From NCBI RefSeq assembly GCF_964656455.1, contig NC_135716.1, positions 110,888,389 to 110,952,388 on the forward strand: a stretch of DNA of 64,000 bases. Direction: 5' to 3'. The DNA comes from Halichoerus grypus. Taxonomy: Eukaryota > Chordata > Mammalia > Carnivora > Phocidae. How positions within the stretch are numbered: position 1 is the first letter of the stretch; each line of letters begins with the position of its first letter. Below the pieces are notes generated by a model. The model was given only the letters and a program-made list of their open reading frames with translations. It searched no databases and was not told the origin of the DNA. Positions 58,286-64,000 of the stretch are shown here, piece by piece. Made by a program: the position numbers and the translations under genes.

Positions 58286-60040
58286 GGTATCCAAATTGGA
58301 AAGAAGCTGTATTTGCAGATCACATATTATATATAGAAAACACTAAAAACTCCATTAAAAATCGTTAGAATAAATGAATTCAGTAAAGTTGTAGGATACA
58401 AAATCAATATACTACCCAAAGCAATCTACAGATTCATTCAATCCCCATCCAAATTCCAATGGCATTTTTCAAAGAAATAGAACAATCCTAAAAATCTATA
58501 TGGAACTAGAAAAGACCCCGAATATCTAAAGTAATCTTAAGAAAAAAGAAGAAAGCTGAAGGCATCACACTTCTTCATTTCAATCCATATTACAAAGCTA
58601 TAGTAATAAAAACAGTATGGTACTGGTATAGAAATGTATACACAGATCAATGGAACAGAACAGACAGTCCAGGAATAAGCCCATGCATATAGAGCAAGTT
58701 AATTTATGACAAAGGAACCAAGAATACACAATGGGAAAAGCATAGTATCTATATAAATGGTGCTGGGAAAACTGGACAGTCAGATACAAAAGAATGAAAC
58801 TGCATCACTATCTTACACCATATACAAAAATCAACTCCAAATGGACGAAACACTTAAATTTAAGTGTAACCATAAATCTCCTAGAAGAAAAAATAGGGGT
58901 TAAGCTACTTGACATCAAGCTTGGCAATAATTTTTTGGATTTGACACAAAAGCTAGGGCAATGAAAGCAAATATAAACAAATGGGACTATATTCAACTAA
59001 AAAGCTTCTACACAGCAGTGTAAACTATCAATAATAAAATGAAATGGCAACCTACAGAATGGGAGAAAATATTTGCAAATCATATATTCAATAAAGGGTG
59101 AATATCTGAAATATATAAAGAATTCATTCAACTCAAAACCCAAACAATCCAATTAAAAATCAGCAGAGGAACTGAACAGATATTTTTCCAAATAAGACGT
59201 ACAAATGGGCAACAGATACAGGGAAAGGTGCTCAACATCACTCATCATCAGGGAAATGCAAATCAAAACCACAATGAGATATTACCTCACACCGGTGAGA
59301 ACGGCTAGTATCAAAAAAAACCCACAAAAAAACAAAACAAAAAACAAAAACCACCAAAAACCCAGAGATAACAAGTGTTGGTGTGGGTGTGGCTACAAGG
59401 GAACCTCTGTGCACTGTTGGTGGAATGTAAATTGGGACAGCCACTGTGGAAAACAGTATGGAGGTTCTGCAAAAAATTAAAATTAGAACTACCATATGAT
59501 CCTGCAACACCAGTTTTGGGTATATACACAAAGGGAATTAATACAGGATATCAAAGAGATATATGTATTCCCAAATTCATTCCTGGCAGCATTATAGCCA
59601 AAATAAGCAAACAACCAAAGTGTTCATCAGCAGATGAATGAATAAAGATGTGGTGTGTACATACACACAATGGAATATTATTCAGCCATGAGAAAGGACA
59701 TCTTGCAATTTGTGACAACATGGATGGACCTTGAGGGCATTATGCTAAATTAAATAAAAGAGAGAAAGACAAATAGTTCATGGTATCATTTATATGTGGA
59801 GTCTTAAAAGAGAGAGAATCAAACTCAGAAACAGCAGATAGAAAAGGGGTTGCTAGGCAGTGGGGGAAATAGTGAGAGGTTTGTACAACCTTTTAGCTAG
59901 AAGATGGATAAGGTCTGAGGATCTAATGTATAACATGGTGACTACAGTTGGTAATACAGGTATTGTATAACTGAAATTTGCTAAGAGAGTAGAACTTAAA
60001 GGTTCTTACCAAAAAAATAAATAAATTAAAAAAATTTTAA

Positions 60041-60251
60041 GTTTGTGTTCGAACATTTATAAATTATTTCTCCTACGGTAATACATCATACTTATAATTC
60101 CTACATCCAGTGTCTTCTAAATAAAATGCTTTTTATTCAAACTGGTCGACATTTGGTCATATTTTCCTTTATGAACTATAAGGATGGGGAAAAAAGTCAT
60201 AAATGTACTTTTTCATTGATGTGTTTTATGTACTTTTATATGTTTACTTAC
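60041..60251 (-). other. Intron just downstream of the 201-nt exon
   Basis: AT-rich sequence between the LINE-1 tail and the splice donor. Nothing was recognised. Confidence 0.5.
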
Positions 60252-60452
60252 TTTAATAAGTAATGCTTCATTTGTAGCTTCAATTACTTCATTCCTATCT
60301 TGGACTTGTTGATGCAAATTGCTTACGGTGTCCTGAGCTTCTTCTAATTCCAGTTTTGCCTTCTCTAACTGTTCATTTAGTTGCTGAACAGAACTCTTTT
60401 GAGAGTCAGCAGAAATCTTCCACTTTGCATGGTTCTCTTGATGTGAAATCAT
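60252..60452 (-). CDS. CCDC18: Host exon (201 nt, phase 0): coiled-coil exon, probably CCDC18
   Basis: The acceptor is GGGGCTGTGTAG|ATG and the donor ATTAAA|GTAAGT on the minus strand; both match consensus. The 67 codons run '[19 protein letters not shown]' to '[11 protein letters not shown]' with heptad-like hydrophobic spacing ('[19 protein letters not shown]', '[16 protein letters not shown]'), typical of a long parallel coiled coil. The first ATG is an internal Met, not a start, because it lies exactly at the acceptor. It joins in phase 0 to 63108-63245 upstream and 45455-45922 downstream. The identity as CCDC18 is from memory of the human protein. Confidence 0.78.
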
Positions 60453-61167
60453 CTACACAGCCCCAGAATTGAAAAAGAAAAGAAAAGAAAAAAATAGGGT
60501 GGGGTTGGTTTCAAAAACATTCTAATACTTCTCACTTCCATTTATACTGAAGTAAATTCTGTTCTTAGGTACAAACATCTGATTTCTCAACAAATAACCT
60601 ATTAGAGGAAAAAAAGGAGAAGAAGAAACCTATGGTCTTAAATTACCTAATAACAGTTAACCAAATACAATGGGCTGTTTTTTTGATCCTGATTTGAACC
60701 ACTTAACTATATAGACATTTTTGTGATAATTGGGAAAATGTGAACAAATGATGGGTAATTGATAATATTAAGGAATTACTGTCAATTTTTAATTGTAGTA
60801 ATAGTATTGTGGTTATGTTTTTAAAAAACAGCTCTTATCTTTTAGAGATACTTATTGAAATGTTTACTGATGAAATAATGATGTCTGGGATTTGCTTCAA
60901 AATACAATGAGATATGTGGGGGAAGGGAAGTGAGTGAGGTTAAAGATATGGTGGACTGGCCAGGTTTTATGCCTCGTGTCCTGGTGTAGTTATGAACAGC
61001 ACCCTTTTTCATTCTCAAAAGTATTTATTCCCTTTTAAAAAGAAATGGTCAACATAAGTATAGATGAAATCACATTGGCCACAAATTGATAATTACTAAA
61101 GTTGAATAATAAATCTAGGAGGATTTATACCATTCTTTCAAAATTTTCCATAATAAAAACTTTTTTT
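60453..61167. other. Intron, no gene
   Basis: AT-rich intron sequence with no repeat I can name. Confidence 0.5.
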
Positions 61168-61356
61168 CTTTTTTAAGATTTTATTTATTTATTTGATAGA
61201 GACAGCGAGAGAAGGAACACAAGCAGGGGGTAGTGGGAGAGGGAGAAGCAGGCTTCCTGCGGAGCAGGGAGCCCGATGTGGGGCTTGATCCCCCCACCCT
61301 GAGATCATGACCTGAGCCGAAGACAGACGCTTAACGACTGAGCCACCCAGGCGCCC
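61168..61356 (-). mobile_element. CanSINE
   Basis: TTAAGATTTTATTTATTTATTTGATAG to GAGCCACCCAGGCGCCCC. Duplication CCATAATAAAAACTTTTT on both sides. Confidence 0.96.
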
Positions 61357-61405
61357 CATAATAAAAACTTTTTAAAAATCTATTTCTTATCAAAAATATC
61401 AGGGG

Positions 61406-61601
61406 AGGTGCCTGGATGGCTCAGTCGGTTGGGCGTCTGCCTTCGGCTCAGATCATGATCCTAGGGTCCTGGGATCAAGTCCTGCATTGGGTTCACTGCT
61501 CAGCGTGGAGTCTGCTTCTCCCTCTCCCTCTGCCTGCCACTCCCCCTGCTTGTGTTCTCTCTCTCTCTCTCTCGTAAAAATAAATAAATAAAATCTTTAA
61601 A
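61406..61601 (+). mobile_element. CanSINE
   Basis: AGGTGCCTGGATGGCTCAG head, AAATAAATAAATAAAATC tail. Duplication AAAAATATCAGGG on both sides. Confidence 0.95.
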
Positions 61602-62754
61602 AAAAATATCAGGGCTTTTGCAATTATTATTAAGTGACTTTTCTGACAATTCTGAAACCTGTAATTTTTTAAATGCTGTTAAAAATTATTTATCCTTTTT
61701 ACTAATTCTGTTACTTTAATGACTTATTTCTTCATTTTTATATTCAAACAACATACATGCTTTAAAAATAAATCTTTGTCAAGTACCAAAGAGGATAAAA
61801 ACATATTACAAATTTTTATATCTTACATATAAAACAATACCAAATATTAAACAACAGTAAAACCTATTTTTACAATTCATTTTATGTACTATCTGCTTAT
61901 AATTTCAGAAGGCTTACAAAGCTTAAAGTAAAAAATTAGATAATAAGAAATAAAAGTAGAACAGAGAGACCACATATTAAAAGTGCAAAGAATACTTGCT
62001 GGTAAACACTTGAGCTGGACTAGTTATTACTGATGATCACCTGGGTTGAGTAGCTAATATTTATTTATTAAATAATTATGCTGAATCCAACAGCATTCCA
62101 TTTGTCTTTAAAGACCAAGGATTTAAATCTCTTAGCCTGCTAACTGGATTCAGCTTGCAAATACGTTTTGTTTGGCAGACACAACGTTTTCAAAGAGATC
62201 AGAATCTAAACGCACTTAACCAAGACATGGTGACTACAAGCCCTACCAATCCCTCACAAAGATAGTCCCAAACTCCTTTGAAAGGAGTTTAATATAAATA
62301 TAGTTGTAATCCTTGTCATATAGAAAAATGTTTTATTAGAAGTCCATAAGTAATTTAAGTCTAATACATACATTTTAGATATCTTTAGATGTAATTTTTA
62401 AAAAGACAAAAAGACAAGAAATGTAGCCGCACTGGGAAATATGAACCATGGGAATATCAGTGACACTGATGAGAATAAACTAAACGCCTTTGTAACAACA
62501 ACAAAAAAGACAAGAAATGCTATTCTAATTGATAACACTGCTCATTTCTATAAAGGCTCAGGACATACAAGTAGATAAAAAGTATCAGGTTCTAATTTTG
62601 CCTCTCTAACTTACTATCAGAACAAATATTGTAAATTGCAAAGCATTATAAATTCATATCACATGAAACTACTTATGTTGTTTACAAAATATCTCCAGTT
62701 AGTTTTGGCAAGCGCTATTTAATAACTGATGATGATGACGGTGAGCCAGCCTCA
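61602..62754. other. Intron, no gene
   Basis: AT-rich. There are no exon signals and no clear repeats. Confidence 0.5.
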
Positions 62755-62960
62755 GGTTTAAGAACTTTAACTATATTCATTTAATCCATTTAATTCATTT
62801 AATCCAGTTCTATGAGGTACATATGATTATTATGCCCATTTTAGACAGAGATGTTAATTGCTCAAGGTCACATAAGTGCTAAGTGGTAAGCTGAGATTTG
62901 GAACCAGACTGCCTGCCTCAAGAATTTAAGCTCTTAACTCCACAGTGTATTAGCTCACTG
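62755..62960 (-). mobile_element. MIR element, antisense
   Basis: 'TATTATGCCCATTTTAGACAG', 'GCTCAAGGTCACATAAGTGC', 'TAAGCTGAGATTTGGAACCAG' and 'AAGCTCTTAACTCCAC' follow the reverse MIR consensus. Confidence 0.85.
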
Positions 62961-63107
62961 GATATGAAGTGAAAGTTATATTAAGCTACCAGAAATGAAG
63001 ACCACAATGAGTTATTCTCTAATGAACATTTAGAAGCTAGACTTATACTTTTGTTCAGATAGTTCACTTTAGCAGGGAGTACTGGAACAAATTACATTTT
63101 TCTTTAC

Positions 63108-63245
63108 CTCCAGATGATAAGCTTCTTTGAGAGATTCTACTTCTGCTGACAATTTCTTGATTTCTGCTTGCATTCTTGCTTCTAAATGAGCTTCACGTAC
63201 TTGAGAAGCCCCCAATTCTTCAGCTAAATGGTGTCCATGAGCTTC
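63108..63245 (-). CDS. CCDC18: Host exon (138 nt, phase 0): coiled-coil exon, probably CCDC18
   Basis: The acceptor is TGTCATTTTTAAG|GAAGC and the donor CTGGAG|GTAAAG on the minus strand. The 46 codons run '[19 protein letters not shown]' to '[11 protein letters not shown]' and continue in phase with the exon at 60452. It is a coiled coil rich in Glu, Ala and Leu. It is too short to stand out as an open frame by itself. The next upstream exon lies beyond the window end (no candidate between 63246 and 64000). Confidence 0.75.
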
Positions 63246-63333
63246 CTTAAAAATGACATATTAAGGAAAGGTTGTTTGTTTGGTTATTATAGCTAAACCA
63301 ATCACGTGCATTTATGGAAGTATTTTCATCTTT

Positions 63334-63515
63334 TTTTTAAATTTACTTGACAGAGAGAGAGCGAGCACAAGCAGGGGGAGCGGCAGGCAGAGGGAGAGGG
63401 AGAAGCAGGCTCCCCGCTGAGCTAGGAGCCCGATGTGGGGCTTGATTGCAGGACCCTGGGATCGTGACCTGAGCCGAAGGCAGCCGCTTAACTGACTGAG
63501 CCACCCAGGCGCCCC
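63334..63515 (-). mobile_element. CanSINE, 90 bp upstream of the 138-nt exon
   Basis: AAATTTACTTGACAGAGAG to GAGCCACCCAGGCGCCCC. Duplication GTATTTTCATCTTTT on both sides. It is in the same orientation as the host gene. Confidence 0.95.
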
Positions 63516-63782
63516 TGTATTTTCATCTTTTATAATACTATATAAGTGTTCATATACAAAGTTAACTTATTAAATAGTATACTTTAAAATCTAGACATTT
63601 AAGAGACTACAAATGGGACTGTATTAGTATATTGTTTATCATAATATAATACTTCACTAACCAATGCATTCCGTAAAACAAATAACCACAGCATGTTGAA
63701 CTTTGGCAGGTAAGTCTACTCTAAGGTTTGCCTGTGCATTTTGTTCACCAGATGCACTGTTTGCTTATCAAGAGTCAGTTGT

Positions 63783-63967
63783 GGGGCGCCTGGGTGGCTC
63801 GGTCAGTTAAGCATCTGCCTTTAATGATCCCAGGGTCCTGGGATTGAGCTCTGTGTTGCCAGGCTCCCCGCTCAGAAGGGAGTCTGCTTTCCCCTCTGCC
63901 CTTCTCCCCACTGGTGAGTGCACGCATGCTGTCTCTCAAATAAATACATAAAATCTTTAAAAAAAAG
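63783..63967 (+). mobile_element. CanSINE
   Basis: GGGGCGCCTGGGTGGCTCGG head, AAATAAATACATAAAATC tail. Duplication AGAGTCAGTTGTG on both sides. Confidence 0.95.
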
Positions 63968-64000
63968 AGTCAGTTGTGTATTTGTCCAAACCTATTTATG

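Larger units (their letters stand above)
55761..60040 (+). mobile_element. Older LINE-1, ORF2 through 3' end, sense
   Basis: Endonuclease text is at 55790-56230 (55871-56074, 'MVGDSNTPFSSMARS'), RT at 57000-58340 ('AAAAGTCCAGGACCAGATGAC', 'ATTTGCAGATCACATATTATA', a degraded FADD site), and the C-terminal region at 58700-59640 ('PYDPATPVLGIYTKGI'). The 3' UTR ends in an A-rich tail near 60040. It carries several SINEs and is more diverged than 52281-55760. Confidence 0.87.

Overview
This window is mammalian nuclear DNA, almost certainly from a caniform carnivore. The decisive marker is about 40 copies of the carnivore tRNA-Lys-derived SINE (CanSINE), in both orientations, with a GGGCGCCTGGGTGGCTCAG head, a CT-rich middle and an AAATAAATAAAATCTT tail. 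The 'cccactccccctgcttgtgttcc' style of the CT-rich part fits bears, pinnipeds or musteloids better than dog or cat; that sub-assignment is from memory. There are no prokaryotic genes, operons or CRISPR arrays. Nearly all long reading frames are LINE-1 or endogenous-retrovirus remains.

Host gene: three internal exons of one minus-strand gene lie at 63108-63245, 60252-60452 and 45455-45922. Each has consensus AG/GT splice borders, is a multiple of three (138, 201, 468 nt) and joins in phase 0. They encode a coiled coil followed by an acidic, serine-rich region. I believe this is the 3' part of CCDC18, a centrosome-associated coiled-coil protein. The terminal exon was not located. About 45 kb of downstream DNA holds no other recognisable host gene.

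Layout: 1-1487, antisense LINE-1 fragment. 2590-16260, a decayed antisense endogenous retrovirus with ERV-L-like pol and env-like remains, flanked by a shared GC-rich unit present about six times in tandem at its 3' side (2590-5115) and once at its 5' side. Inside the provirus sit many SINEs, two LINE-1 3' ends and an antisense processed retrocopy (10633-11970) whose reading frame is intact apart from SINE insertions. 18455-29091, two antisense LINE-1s, one nearly full length with its 5' UTR, carrying a U6 snRNA retropseudogene and another retrocopy. 29092-32960, an old antisense LINE-1. 33-42 kb, intergenic DNA with MIR, L2 and SINEs. 42864-45228, a nearly complete Tigger DNA transposon. The 14.3-kb intron between 45923 and 60251 is filled by LINE-1 sequence (48.7-60.04 kb). 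The last 4 kb is intron and exon sequence with SINEs and a MIR.

The elements are nested, so relative ages can be read directly: the provirus came first, then the retrocopies and LINE-1 ends, then the CanSINEs. The observations most worth following are the SINE-split retrocopy frame, the one-sided expansion of the presumed LTR unit, and the old interspersed-repeat tail that abuts a host splice acceptor.
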